64,000 bases of DNA, taken from Chitinivibrionales bacterium (GTDB lineage: Bacteria; Fibrobacterota; Chitinivibrionia; Chitinivibrionales; FEN-1185). Numbering within the stretch: position 1 is the first letter of the stretch; every line of letters starts with the position of its first letter. Both the position numbers and the translations under genes were made by a program. The stretch lies in the NCBI GenBank assembly GCA_035516255.1, contig DATJAL010000013.1, positions 62,001 to 126,000 of the forward strand. Reading direction: 5' to 3'. Under the pieces are notes generated by a model, which was given only the letters and a program-made list of their open reading frames with translations, ran no database searches and was not told the DNA's origin. This document shows, one piece after another, positions 1 through 8,445 of this stretch.

Positions 1-57
1 ATTTTAATCTATTAATTAGGAATAATCCTCAATACCTTTTTAAATGGGAGCGTTTTT

Positions 58-1149
58 ATGAAAAAAGCAACCTTCACCTTTATTCTGTCGGTTCTCTATG
101 GCGCGGTGATGCTCGCGGTGCCGGCGCAAGGCCAGAATTCGGTTGAGGAGCTCATGTCGCAGGGAAACAACCTGCTCAAGAACGGCGCATCCACCGAGGC
201 AGCTTCCGTGTACAAGAAAATCCTGGCCAAGGAGCCGAGAAACTTCGAGGCGCAGGCAAACCTCGCCTTTGCCTATCTCCAGGCCGAACGATACGACAAG
301 GCCATCGCGGAATACAACAGGGCCATTTCGCTGGACTCCCGGAACGCAGAATGCTGGGCGAACCTGGGCTTCGCGTATGAAAAGACCGGAAAGTCAAGCA
401 AAGCGGCGGACTGCATTTCCAAATCGGTGGAGCTCAATCCGAGCAACGTGGAGGCGCGCATGAACCTCGCGGCCATGTACGAGAACGCGGGCGCGTGGGA
501 CAAGGCGATCGCGCATTACGAGGCGGCCATCAAGACCGACGCCAAGCGCGGGGACGCCTACAGCGGCGTCGCGCGTTGCATGACCGAAAAAGGCAACATC
601 GCGGGCGCGAAGAAATACTGCCAGGAGGCGATCGCCAACGATCCGAACAACGCCGACGCGCACTGGCAGCTCGGCAACATCCTTTGGAAAAAGGAGAACA
701 AGCAGGCCGAGGCGCTCAAGGAATACGAAACGTCGGTCAAGCTCGATGAAAACTCGCAGATCTTTTATGAAAACCTCGCTCTTCTCCAGGATGACATGGG
801 AAAAAAGGACGAGGCGCTGGCCACCTGGAAAAAGTACCTCATCTATCTTAACGACGCGATGAAGAAGGAAGAGGTGCAGCGGCACATCGACAAGCTTGAA
901 GGCCATGAGACATCCGCCTCGACCACCAGCAAGGCTGACGCGAAGGCGAACCGAGAAAAGGCGGCGCAGCAGAGTGAAGAGCAGATGCAGCAGCTCAAGA
1001 GCGAGCTGCACAATGAAGGAAAGGGCGAGACAAAGCACATTGACGCGCAGCCAGTCGACGTCGGCTCCGATTTCGACAAGCTGAGCAAGGACACCGGCAA
1101 CGCGCTCGACCTCCGCCAAGAGGCCAAGAAAAAGTCGGCGGCAAAGTAA
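58..1149 (+). CDS. Exported TPR-repeat protein (363 aa)
   Basis: The N-terminus is a signal peptide: a KK start, a hydrophobic stretch to about residue 20, and AQG-Q around residue 25, so the mature protein is probably periplasmic. Residues 30-270 are consecutive 34-residue TPR units, with recurring A-x-x-x-Y/A-x-x-A-x-x-x-P-x-N signatures (for example the NPSNVEARMNLA segment). The rest is a charged, Lys/Glu/Gln-rich, probably coiled or disordered tail. A GGGAG ribosome site sits a few bases before the ATG. TPR proteins are scaffolds, so no reaction can be assigned. It resembles in style the giant TPR protein at 8.5-16.3 kb but is not a fragment of it. Confident as a TPR protein; role unknown. 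Confidence 0.9.
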   Translation: MKKATFTFILSVLYGAVMLAVPAQGQNSVEELMSQGNNLLKNGASTEAASVYKKILAKEPRNFEAQANLAFAYLQAERYDKAIAEYNRAISLDSRNAECWANLGFAYEKTGKSSKAADCISKSVELNPSNVEARMNLAAMYENAGAWDKAIAHYEAAIKTDAKRGDAYSGVARCMTEKGNIAGAKKYCQEAIANDPNNADAHWQLGNILWKKENKQAEALKEYETSVKLDENSQIFYENLALLQDDMGKKDEALATWKKYLIYLNDAMKKEEVQRHIDKLEGHETSASTTSKADAKANREKAAQQSEEQMQQLKSELHNEGKGETKHIDAQPVDVGSDFDKLSKDTGNALDLRQEAKKKSAAK

Positions 1150-1172
1150 GATCGTCAAGAGGGCAATTGCTG

Positions 1173-1226
1173 ATGGGTTTATGGGTTGACGAGGGCCGAA
1201 CACCATGCGTTGACCCGTAAACCCAT
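1173..1226. repeat. Imperfect inverted repeat after the TPR gene
   Basis: Two 19-base arms (1173-1191 and 1208-1226) built on ATGGGTTTA-GGGTT face each other across a 16-base spacer with three mismatches. It sits between the TPR gene and the radical SAM gene. It could act as a transcript-end hairpin, but there is no T-run, so a dispersed repeat is equally likely. Confidence 0.5.
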
Positions 1227-1256
1227 TGTCGTATCACCGTACAAAGAACGTCGCCA

Positions 1257-2159
1257 GTGCTCCGTTACAACTCATACCGCTCCCATCTTAAAAAGCGCTT
1301 TGGAAAACCGGTGCTTAAAATTCCGCTCAACGCGGGGTTCTCCTGCCCCAACCGCAACGGCACCATAAGCGCGGAAGGATGTTCGTTCTGCGACAACCGG
1401 TCGTTCTCCCCTGTCGCCTTGACCGCCGCTTCCATCATTGACCAGTTGCAAGGCGCGATCGACCGGGACAACGGCAGGCACAGCGCGTATATCGCTTATC
1501 TCCAGCCATTCTCCAACACATACGGCGACAGGAAACGGCTCGCTGAAGTGTATGAGCCCGTTATCAAATATCCAGGGATTATCGGGCTTGCGGTTGGAAC
1601 AAGGCCGGATTGTTTTTCAGAAGGTGTTTTAGACTACCTTGAAGATGTATCGAAGCGAACTTATCTCTCGATTGAAATTGGTTTACAGAGCGGCAACGGT
1701 GAAGTCCTCAAGCGCAATAATCGCGGGCATGATGCCGAGTCGTTCATCAACGCTGTCAGTGAGCTTTCCAAAAGGAGAATCGAGGCCGTGGCCCATGTCA
1801 TGATTGGGCTGCCGTTTGAAACGCGCGGCCAGACAATAAATACCGCGAAGCTCCTCGCCTCGCTTCCCGTCAACGGCATTAAAATCCATCAACTGATGAT
1901 TATAGCCGGAACCAAAGCGCATGAATGGTATAAGGAAGGGAAAGTGAAGGCATTGACGATTGAGGAATATGCCGACATTCTGTGCGAGTTTTTGTCCTAT
2001 GTGAGGCCCGACCAGTTGATCCATAGGATCATGGCGGATTCAAGTGTGAAAAACGGCCTCGTTGCGCCGACGTGGAGCGCGGAGAAGGGGAAGGCGATAA
2101 AGTTTTTACATGAAGTGATGGAGAAGAAAGGACTAGTGCAAGGAAATTTATATAGGTAA
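1257..2159 (+). CDS. YhcC/TIGR01212-type radical SAM protein
   Basis: The 300-residue protein starts at GTG. It carries the family's distinctive cluster motif near residues 30-46, where a CPNRNGT segment is followed by GCSFC. These cysteines bind the radical SAM 4Fe-4S cluster. Further along are a GLAVGTRPDC segment and an IGLPFET segment, as in the YhcC/Elp3-like radical SAM family. The substrate of the family is not established. The gene stands alone, with only a short gap after the TPR gene, and is followed by a convergent parC separated by structured repeats. No ATG in the reading frame is better placed. Family call firm; function unknown. Confidence 0.88.
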   Translation: MLRYNSYRSHLKKRFGKPVLKIPLNAGFSCPNRNGTISAEGCSFCDNRSFSPVALTAASIIDQLQGAIDRDNGRHSAYIAYLQPFSNTYGDRKRLAEVYEPVIKYPGIIGLAVGTRPDCFSEGVLDYLEDVSKRTYLSIEIGLQSGNGEVLKRNNRGHDAESFINAVSELSKRRIEAVAHVMIGLPFETRGQTINTAKLLASLPVNGIKIHQLMIIAGTKAHEWYKEGKVKALTIEEYADILCEFLSYVRPDQLIHRIMADSSVKNGLVAPTWSAEKGKAIKFLHEVMEKKGLVQGNLYR

Positions 2160-2390
2160 AAATATTCATGGCGCCCGCCGGTCACGACTCCGCGCCCCCT
2201 TACGGGCCCGGCCTATCGGCCTCGTTGCCGGACCGCCCGAGTCACCTTTGGCGAGGGGTCGGCCGGCAATTCGCTTTGGCTCACCCTCCGGTCCGCACCG
2301 GCGCGAAACATCATTCCGTTTGTTTACTTAGAGACATCCCGAATAAAAACATTTTGTTTTCAGACCAACTTTCAAGTTATAACGTTCCCT
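2160..2390. other. Intergenic GC-rich palindromic stretch
   Basis: There is no gene here. Positions about 2165-2310 are dense in inverted repeats: GGCC-TATC-GGCC near 2212, and a TTGCCGG (2224-2230) that can pair with CCGGCAA further on (about 2264-2270). The composition is far more GC-rich than the following AT-rich 2330-2390. It resembles the other structured intergenic elements of the window but cannot be aligned confidently with any of them. Confidence 0.4.
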
Positions 2391-2578
2391 TCTTCCACCG
2401 TGTAAAGCGCGCGCTGCCACGAGTGTGTCGCCAGCCACTGCTATCGCCCGCAAATCACTATGGTACCGGCGCCAAAGAGGGGGTGTGGGTGCAGATCACC
2501 GCCACTCCCTTTTGTCCAGATTGATTTTACTATGAGGGAGTGGCGGAAGCTGCACCCCAGGGGGAGACCTCCCCCTCC
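2391..2578 (+). repeat. Structured dispersed element family A, copy 1
   Basis: This copy shares with 8235-8421 and 33028-33216 a 5' region ending in GGCGCCAAAGAGGGGG, then a long hairpin. The outer arm GGGTGCAG (2487-2494) pairs with CTGCACCC (2550-2557). The internal loop is ATCA opposite AAG. The inner 11-bp arm CCGCCACTCCC (2499-2509) pairs with GGGAGTGGCGG (2536-2546). A short GGGGGAG/CTCCCCC hairpin closes the element. Relative to the other copies both arms differ but stay complementary. It lies between two convergent genes. Confidence 0.8.
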
Positions 2579-2618
2579 AGAAGTTTTTATTTGAGGAAAT
2601 TAAATTGAAAAAAGAATT

Positions 2619-4529
2619 TTAATTGGAAAGCTTCAGCACGCTCTGCATCTTCACCGTCTTTGCTTCCTTGTTCGACAATCTCACGCCCTGCGCCTTCACT
2701 CCCTTGATCAGGTAGTCCTTGAGGTTGAACTGCTCCTCGAGCACGCGCAGGTACGGTTTGGGCTTGTACTCCACCTGGATGGTGCCCTCGGGCTCGGTGG
2801 TGAACATCTGCACCGTTGCGCCCTCGGGCACGAGCTGGTAGGCCTTCTGCATGATGAACTGCTCGATCCGGCAGCGCTTGATGCAGGGGCACATGTTCTC
2901 GGGGTCCTTGTAGACAAGCGAGAAAACGAGGTCCTTGTCCGGGAACCCGCAGTGGAGCATGCCCTTGTCCACGAACAGCTTGTCGGGCGCGTTGATCACC
3001 GAGTACACGCCGTTCTTGCGGATCACCAGGATGCGGTCGTAGAGCGACACGTCGAACAGGGCAACGCCGTTCACCTCGTAGCCGAGGTACCCGTTGTCGC
3101 GGTCGTACCGCAGCTTGAGGTTGCGCTGCGCCACTTCGCGCACGTCAACGCGCTCGAACGACACGACCTCGGTGCGGCGCAGGTATTGCTTGCCGTACTT
3201 GAGGATCAGATCCTGCAGAAACCCTATGGTGTAGTCGATGATGTCGTCGAGCGAATGTTTGATCTCCTTGAGCCGCGTCTTGATCTCGTCCATCTCATGC
3301 TGGGCTTTGTTGATGTCGTAGGCGGAGATCCGGCGTATGGGGATCTTGAGCAGGGTCTCGACGTCGTCGGGCGTGACCTCACGCTTGATGTCCTTCTGGA
3401 AAGGTTCCAGTCCGTCAATCACTGCCTTGACCACGCCCTCTTGCGTTTTCTTGTCCTCGATTTTTTTATAGACGCGGTTCTCGATAAAGATCTGCTCGAG
3501 CGTCTTGGCGTGGAGCCGGTCGCGCAGGTGGCCGTCCTCGATCTTGAGCTCGCGGCGCAAGAGCTCCACGAGCCGGTCCGCATTATATTTGAGCACGTCG
3601 GACACGCTCATGGTGACGGGCTTGTTGTCCTGTATCACCACGACGTTTACCGTGGTGGAGACCTCGCAGTCGGTGAAGGCGTACAGCGCGTCCACGGTGT
3701 CCTGCGTGTGAACGCCGCGCGCGAGGTGGATCTCGATCTCCACCTGCTCCGACGTGAAGTCCTGTATGCCCGCGATCTTTATCTTGTTCTTGCGCGCCGC
3801 GTCTTCGATGCTCGCGATGAGGCTCTCGGTGGTGGTGCCGTAGGGGATCTCGCGCACCACGATGCGCTTGTCGTCCCTCGCGTCGAGCCGCGCGCGGATG
3901 CGCACCTTGCCGTTGCCCTCGTTGTATTCCGATATGTCCAGCATGCCGCCCGACGGGAAGTCGGGCCTGAGCGAGAACGTGTCCTTGTTGAGGTAGGAGA
4001 TCTGCGCCTGGAGCAGCTCGATGAAGTTGTGCGGCAGGATCTTGGTGGCCATGCCCACGGCGATACCCTCGGCGCCCTGCGCCAGCAGCACCGGCACCTT
4101 GGCGGGCAGGGCAACGGGCTCCTTGTTGCGGCCGTCGTAGGAATCGACGAAATCGGTGATCTCCGGGTTGAACAGCGTCTCCCTGGCCAGCGGCGTTAAG
4201 CGGCACTCGATGTAACGCATGGCCGACGCCTCGTCGCCGGTGAGCACGTTGCCGAAATTTCCCTGTTTGTCAATAAACAAGTCCTTGTTGGCAAGGCCGA
4301 CGAGCGCGGCGAAGATCGACGCGTCGCCGTGCGGGTGGTATTTCATGCATTGGCCCACGGCGTTGGCCACCTTGTGGAACTTGCCGTCGTCCATTTCATG
4401 CAGCGTGTGCAGGATGCGGCGCTGCACCGGCTTGAGCCCGTCCGACAGGTCCGGGATGGCGCGGTCTTTGATGACGTAGCTCGCGTACTCGATGAAATAG
4501 TTTTTATATAATGCGGGGACGAACGCCAT
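2619..4529 (-). CDS. parC: Topoisomerase IV / gyrase-like subunit A (ParC type)
   Basis: This is the DNA cleavage and rejoining subunit of a type II topoisomerase. The N-terminal region shows the quinolone-resistance-region motif KYHPHGDAS (about 63-71) and the catalytic tyrosine in SAMRYIE (Tyr106). [12 protein letters not shown] loop follows, then the coiled tower with many charged residues around 390-450. The protein is 636 residues, shorter than GyrA (usually over 800). Only part of the C-terminal beta-pinwheel seems present, as in the ParC-like second subunit of Chlamydiae and Bacteroidetes. It lies downstream of parE on the same strand with a 138-base gap. Calling it ParC rather than GyrA is inference from length and partner. 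Confidence 0.88.
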   Translation of the reverse strand: MAFVPALYKNYFIEYASYVIKDRAIPDLSDGLKPVQRRILHTLHEMDDGKFHKVANAVGQCMKYHPHGDASIFAALVGLANKDLFIDKQGNFGNVLTGDEASAMRYIECRLTPLARETLFNPEITDFVDSYDGRNKEPVALPAKVPVLLAQGAEGIAVGMATKILPHNFIELLQAQISYLNKDTFSLRPDFPSGGMLDISEYNEGNGKVRIRARLDARDDKRIVVREIPYGTTTESLIASIEDAARKNKIKIAGIQDFTSEQVEIEIHLARGVHTQDTVDALYAFTDCEVSTTVNVVVIQDNKPVTMSVSDVLKYNADRLVELLRRELKIEDGHLRDRLHAKTLEQIFIENRVYKKIEDKKTQEGVVKAVIDGLEPFQKDIKREVTPDDVETLLKIPIRRISAYDINKAQHEMDEIKTRLKEIKHSLDDIIDYTIGFLQDLILKYGKQYLRRTEVVSFERVDVREVAQRNLKLRYDRDNGYLGYEVNGVALFDVSLYDRILVIRKNGVYSVINAPDKLFVDKGMLHCGFPDKDLVFSLVYKDPENMCPCIKRCRIEQFIMQKAYQLVPEGATVQMFTTEPEGTIQVEYKPKPYLRVLEEQFNLKDYLIKGVKAQGVRLSNKEAKTVKMQSVLKLSN

Positions 4530-4605
4530 TAGGGCACCTTGGCTCTGGATGTGGTTCTGTCATCCCCGACCCGATCGGGATCCATTTTGCCAAAAAGCAA
4601 TAATA

Positions 4606-4629
4606 GATTCCCGCTTTCGCGGGAATGAC
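4606..4629. repeat. Palindromic repeat GATTCCCGC-GCGGGAATGAC type
   Basis: CCCGC-TTTC-GCGGG forms a small hairpin flanked by GATT and AATGAC. The same 24-base unit occurs at 32913-32936, and related, more decayed versions lie at about 49399-49445 and 49950-49995. It is a REP-like dispersed intergenic palindrome. This copy sits between parE and parC. Confidence 0.75.
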
Positions 4630-4667
4630 AAACTGGTCATTAGGATTAGAATCAAGAAAGACGCTCA

Positions 4668-6473
4668 TTAAACCAAATTCTCCATAATGAAGTCCTTGCG
4701 CTCGGGCGTGTTCTTGCCCATGTAGAATTCGAGCGTCTCGGGAACGTTCTTGATGGACTTGACGTTTACCTCCACAAGCCGCATGTTCTCGCCGATGAAC
4801 TGGCCGAACTCGGAGGGCGAGATCTCGCCGAGCCCCTTGAAGCGCGTGACTTCCGCGCCTTTCAGCTCCTTCACCGCAGTGTCGCGCTCCTTCTCGCTGT
4901 AGCAGTAGCGGGTCTCCTTGTTGTTGCGCACGCGGAACAGCGGGGTCTCGAGGATGTACAGGTGGTTCGACACTACCACGTCCTCGAAATACGTGAGAAA
5001 GAACGTCATGAGCAGGTAGCGGATGTGGAATCCGTCAACGTCGGCGTCGGTGGCGATCACGATCTTGTTGTACCGAAGGGTCTCCATGTTCTCCTCGATG
5101 CCGAGCGCCATCATCAGGCTGTAGAGCTCCTCGTTCTGGTAGATGGCCGCGCGGTTGCGCGAGAACACGTTCTCGGGCTTGCCCTTGAGCGTGAAGATCG
5201 CCTGGGTCTGCACGTCGCGCGCCGACACGATGGACCCGGCCGCCGACTGCCCCTCGGTGAGAAAGATGGTCGATTCCTCGCCGTGCTTGGAATCGCCCAG
5301 ATGGTATTTGCAGTCCTTGAGGCACGGGATCTTTATCTCGATGCGCTTGGCGGCCTCCTTGGCCTCCTTCTTGACCGCGTTGAGCTCCTTGCGCAAATGT
5401 TCGTTCTGCACGATCTTGCTCTCGAGCGCCTTGGCGCTCTCGGGGTTCTTGTGCAGAAAGTCCACCACGCCCGACTTTACTTCCGAGATCACCCATGCGC
5501 GGATCTCGGTGTTGCCGAGCTTGTTCTTGGTCTGGCTCTCGAACACCGGCGCCTTGAGCTTGACCGCGATGGCGCCCGACATGCCCTCGCGCACGTCAAG
5601 GCCCGAGTAGTCCTTCTTGTAGAACTCCTGGATGCCCTTGAGAAAGCCCTCGCGGAACGCCGAGAGGTGCGTGCCGCCGTCGCTCGTGAGCTGGCCGTTG
5701 ACGAACGAGAAGTAGGTCTCGCCGTAGGAGGTGTTGTGCGTGAAGGCGAACTCGAGGTACTTGGTCTTGTAATGGCCGATGCCGTAAACGATCTTGTCGC
5801 CCACCTCGTCCTTGAGCAGGTCCAGAAGGCCGTTCTTCGATTCGAACGTCTGCTTGTTGAAGATGAGCTTGAGCCCGGTGTTGAGGCAGGAGTAGATCCA
5901 GAGCCTGCGCTCCACGTATTCGTGGTTGAACGCGTATTCGCCGAACAGCTCGGGGTCGGGCGTGAACTCGATGAGCGTGCCGTTGTGCTCGCCCTTCACC
6001 GTGCCCTTGCGCTTGCCCACCTGCTTGCCTTTTGAGAACGTGGCCTCGAAATACTCGCCGTCGCGGAACGACGCCACGCGGAAATGCGACGACATGCCGT
6101 TCACCGCCTTGGTGCCCACGCCGTTGAGCCCCACCGAGAACTGGAACACGTCGTCGTTGTACTTGGCGCCGGTGTTGATCACCGACACGCACTCTATCAC
6201 CTTGCCCAGCGGGATGCCGCGGCCGTAGTCGCGCACCGAAACGATCCCCTCCTCGATGGCGACCTCGATTTTCTTGCCGAACCCCATGATGAACTCGTCG
6301 ATCGAGTTGTCGATCACTTCCTTGAGCAGCACGTAGATGCCGTCGTCCGGGTTGGTGCCGTCGCCCAGCCGGCCGATGTACATTCCCGGACGTAAACGGA
6401 TGTGCTCGAGGGAACTGAGGGTCTTGATTGTTTTTTCGTCGTAGACCGGGATGTTGAGGCGAGTGTCTGGCAT
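4668..6473 (-). CDS. parE: Topoisomerase IV / gyrase-like subunit B (ParE type)
   Basis: This is the ATPase subunit partner of the ParC-like protein. A GHKL ATP-binding domain comes first, with KEVIDNSIDE (about 51-60) holding the catalytic Glu and Mg-binding Asn, and GRGIP and GLNGVGTKAVN boxes. The transducer domain follows, then a TOPRIM domain with EGQSAAGSI, a GKPEN segment and the metal-binding DADVDGFHIR. A QSA replaces the usual DSA, while the other TOPRIM acidic residues are intact. I start at the ATG at 6473. The longer frame begins at a TTG inside AT-rich, non-coding-looking sequence. The protein has about 601 residues and no insert, as in ParE-type proteins. It is probably co-transcribed with parC. 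Confidence 0.9.
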   Translation of the reverse strand: MPDTRLNIPVYDEKTIKTLSSLEHIRLRPGMYIGRLGDGTNPDDGIYVLLKEVIDNSIDEFIMGFGKKIEVAIEEGIVSVRDYGRGIPLGKVIECVSVINTGAKYNDDVFQFSVGLNGVGTKAVNGMSSHFRVASFRDGEYFEATFSKGKQVGKRKGTVKGEHNGTLIEFTPDPELFGEYAFNHEYVERRLWIYSCLNTGLKLIFNKQTFESKNGLLDLLKDEVGDKIVYGIGHYKTKYLEFAFTHNTSYGETYFSFVNGQLTSDGGTHLSAFREGFLKGIQEFYKKDYSGLDVREGMSGAIAVKLKAPVFESQTKNKLGNTEIRAWVISEVKSGVVDFLHKNPESAKALESKIVQNEHLRKELNAVKKEAKEAAKRIEIKIPCLKDCKYHLGDSKHGEESTIFLTEGQSAAGSIVSARDVQTQAIFTLKGKPENVFSRNRAAIYQNEELYSLMMALGIEENMETLRYNKIVIATDADVDGFHIRYLLMTFFLTYFEDVVVSNHLYILETPLFRVRNNKETRYCYSEKERDTAVKELKGAEVTRFKGLGEISPSEFGQFIGENMRLVEVNVKSIKNVPETLEFYMGKNTPERKDFIMENLV

Positions 6474-6614
6474 AGGTCTTTTTATATATATTGTAGCACG
6501 TTGGCAAAGGCGATACAAGATATTGTATAAATAATATAATTAATGGAAAAAGGAGGATGAATTTTGGAGATACTTTATAGATGTATATGATGTGTATAAT
6601 AAGAAAACACAAAT

Positions 6615-6726
6615 CTGGTGGGGACACCACTTCGTGGTTTCCCCTGAGGTGCAGCTTCCGGCGCGCCTCGGATAGCTTGAAATGTTCAAAGCGCGCCGGC
6701 GATCTGCACCCACACCCCTTCCCCAA
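6615..6726 (-). repeat. Structured dispersed element family A, copy on minus strand
   Basis: Read on the minus strand it repeats the family A plan: GGGG-rich lead, outer arm GGTGCAG with CTGCACC, an internal loop ATCG opposite AAG, and an inner arm CCGGCGCGC with GCGCGCCGG. On the plus strand these are 6648-6654 with 6704-6710, and 6658-6666 with 6691-6699. The closing hairpin is longer here (ACCAC/GTGGT inside GGGG/CCCC, 6619-6643). The inner arm has a wholly different sequence from the other copies yet still pairs perfectly. Confidence 0.75.
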
Positions 6727-6837
6727 AGTCAACTCATCTTTTCCATTATCAAGACAAAACTTCAACTTATACACCTCCGCAACAAACTAAAACCAGGTCC
6801 GGAGTCACTACCGCACTTTTACCCATCAAATCTTTCT

Positions 6838-7022
6838 CGACGCGTTAGGGGCGAGCGGAGGCCGCGCCGGAACGCGGTGCTGCCCGGACCCGGCTTTTTG
6901 CGAAGCAAAAAGCATACGGGCCGTGGCAGCCCGAGCCCAAGGCGAGACCGGAGTGAGAACCCACCCCAATGGCTGGCGCAATTTGTTGCGCCAGCCATTG
7001 GGGGAACGCCCGTATTTTTTTC
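6838..7022 (+). repeat. Structured dispersed element family C, copy 1
   Basis: It shares with 27971-28135 the string GAGGCCGCGC-GGA-CGCGGTGCTGCCCGGACC, a variable hairpin (here GCTTTTTGC-GAA-GCAAAAAGC), then AT and GGGCCGTGGCAGCCCGAGCC, then AAGGCGAGACCGGA. After a variable part comes GGGGAACGCCCG and a T-run. In this copy the variable part is a perfect 17-bp hairpin (6965-6981 with 6986-7002, loop TTTG). It ends 45 bases before the reductase start codon. Confidence 0.75.
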
Positions 7023-7066
7023 TTTGTCTTCAGTATCATTCCACAAGAATTATTTTTTCATTAACC

Positions 7067-8149
7067 ATGAAGCTTTCCAAAATCCTCATCGGCGCCATGA
7101 GGTTCAAAGACCGCGCGAGCGCCGCTGAAATCATCCACAAGGCCATTGACTGCGGCTTCAATTACATCGACACGTCGCCGTGCTATTGTTATAAAAGCGA
7201 GAAGGAGAATTCGGAGGCGTGGGTGGGCGCGGCGCTTGCAACGGCCGGCTATCGCGAGCGCGTGATGGTGTCAACGAAATGCGCGCCGGGCGACGGCGGC
7301 AGGGGGCTCGGGCCTTTCGTGGCGAGCCAGGGGTTCGGCGTGCGCACCACGGCGCACCTTGCGCAGATGTTCAAACAATCGCTTGCCCGGCTCGGCTTGC
7401 CGCGGCTTGACTTTTACCACTTGTGGACCACGCACACCAGGGAGCAGTTCGAGGCCGCCATGCAGCCGGGCGGCTGGTACGACGGCGTGATGGAACAGAA
7501 ACAAAAAGGCATGTTCGACCACCTCGGCATCACCACGCACGCCGACCCGGACACCATCATCGCTTTTTTGGAGACCGGGAAATTCGAGACCGTGACCATG
7601 CCGCTCAACGTGATCGACCTCACGCGGCTCAAGACGGTTGACTATTGCGCCAAAAAAGGCATTCCGGTGATCGCCATGAACCCGCTCGCCGGCGGGTTCT
7701 GCGCGGCAAATTCAAGGCTCAAGGAGCTCGCGCTGCGTTATCTCATGGCCCTGCCAAACGTGCATATCCTGATCGGATTCTCTGCGGTAAACGAGGTTGA
7801 CTATGCGAAATGGATCCTCGACACCTCGCCGGAACACAAGCAGACCGCTGAACAGATACTGAAAAAAGTGGACACCCTCATCGGCGCACGGGAGCCGCGG
7901 TGCACCGCGTGCGGATACTGCCAGCCCTGCCCGCAGGGCATTAATCTTGGTTCCTGCCTTTCCTATTATAATATCTATAAGTATATGAAGCTGCCGCATG
8001 CAAAGAAGGCCTTTAAAGAAAAGCAATGGGAGGCTTCTCTTAAGCTTGACAAGTGCACCGCCTGCGGAACCTGCTCAACGAGATGTCCCAACCAGCTCCC
8101 GCTTGACAGAATCATAGCTGACGCGAAAAAGCTTTTGTACGAGAAGTAG
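7067..8149 (+). CDS. Aldo/keto reductase with C-terminal 2x[4Fe-4S] ferredoxin domain
   Basis: The protein has 360 residues from the ATG at 7067; upstream in-frame codons run through the structured repeat and are not believable coding sequence. Residues 1-270 form the (beta/alpha)8 aldo/keto reductase barrel. FNYIDTSPCY carries Asp35 and Tyr40 of the usual catalytic set, with Lys71 in STK and a histidine in FYHLW. Residues about 280-345 carry two cysteine clusters, CTACGYCQPCP and CTACGTCSTRCP. This is the COG1453 type of predicted oxidoreductase. The clusters suggest electrons come from or go to a ferredoxin-like partner rather than only NADPH (inference). Substrate unknown. Confidence 0.9.
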   Translation: MKLSKILIGAMRFKDRASAAEIIHKAIDCGFNYIDTSPCYCYKSEKENSEAWVGAALATAGYRERVMVSTKCAPGDGGRGLGPFVASQGFGVRTTAHLAQMFKQSLARLGLPRLDFYHLWTTHTREQFEAAMQPGGWYDGVMEQKQKGMFDHLGITTHADPDTIIAFLETGKFETVTMPLNVIDLTRLKTVDYCAKKGIPVIAMNPLAGGFCAANSRLKELALRYLMALPNVHILIGFSAVNEVDYAKWILDTSPEHKQTAEQILKKVDTLIGAREPRCTACGYCQPCPQGINLGSCLSYYNIYKYMKLPHAKKAFKEKQWEASLKLDKCTACGTCSTRCPNQLPLDRIIADAKKLLYEK

Positions 8150-8155
8150 ATAAAA

Positions 8156-8188
8156 TTCACCACAGAGACACAGAGAGCACAGAGAAGG
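8156..8188. repeat. CACAGAGACACAGAG-type dispersed repeat
   Basis: An ATTCACCACAGAGACACAGAG core lies just after the reductase stop codon. Close relatives lie at 23358-23382 and 53303-53335, each in a gap between genes. This A/G-rich periodic repeat has no coding potential. Confidence 0.7.
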
Positions 8189-8234
8189 CAATAATGGAGT
8201 TCGAAAGTAATCAACCTCGGCTATTATAATTGTC

Positions 8235-8421
8235 TTTTTCCGCAGAATAATAGCGCGCGCTGCCACAGTCGTCTCGCCAGCCACTTCTCGTATCCGCGAA
8301 TCACGGGAGTATTGGCGCCAAAGAGGGGGGTGTGCCCCCGGATCACCGCCGCATCCCGCCGCACATTCTACTTGACATCTGGGATGCGGCGGAAGCCGGG
8401 GGCCAGGGGGAGACCTCCCCC
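8235..8421 (+). repeat. Structured dispersed element family A, copy 2
   Basis: This is the best-formed copy. The outer arm GCCCCCGG (8334-8341) pairs with CCGGGGGC (8396-8403). The internal loop is ATCA/AAG. The inner 12-bp arm CCGCCGCATCCC (8346-8357) pairs with GGGATGCGGCGG (8381-8392). The closing hairpin is GGGGGAG-AC-CTCCCCC (8406-8421). Upstream homology to copy 1 runs from about 8258 (GCGCGCTGCCAC, then CGCCAGCCAC). It lies between convergent genes, followed by the terminator of the giant TPR gene. Confidence 0.85.
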
Positions 8422-8445
8422 ACCATATCATTACAAAATATAAAA

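Larger units (their letters stand above)
6474..7066. other. Intergenic region between divergent parE and the aldo/keto reductase
   Basis: This stretch of about 590 bases has no gene. Positions 6474-6600 are AT-rich with several TATAAT-like words, the expected place for the parE promoter. It then holds a family A element on the minus strand (6615-6726) and a family C element (6838-7022). The 45 bases before the reductase ATG are AT-rich. Confidence 0.6.

Noticed and set aside
2952-4199. 415-codon open frame opposite parC
   Set aside because: Antisense shadow of parC with a composition typical of shadow frames (many V, H, L, D, R) and no recognisable motif.
5596-6774. 392-codon frame overlapping parE
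   Set aside because: Same-strand shifted frame of parE, arginine-rich; conserved ParE motifs are in the other frame.
6965-7002. Perfect 17-bp hairpin as stand-alone terminator
   Set aside because: It is followed by GGGAACGCCCG before the T-run and lies inside a repeated element pointing toward the reductase start codon, so I describe it as part of family C instead.
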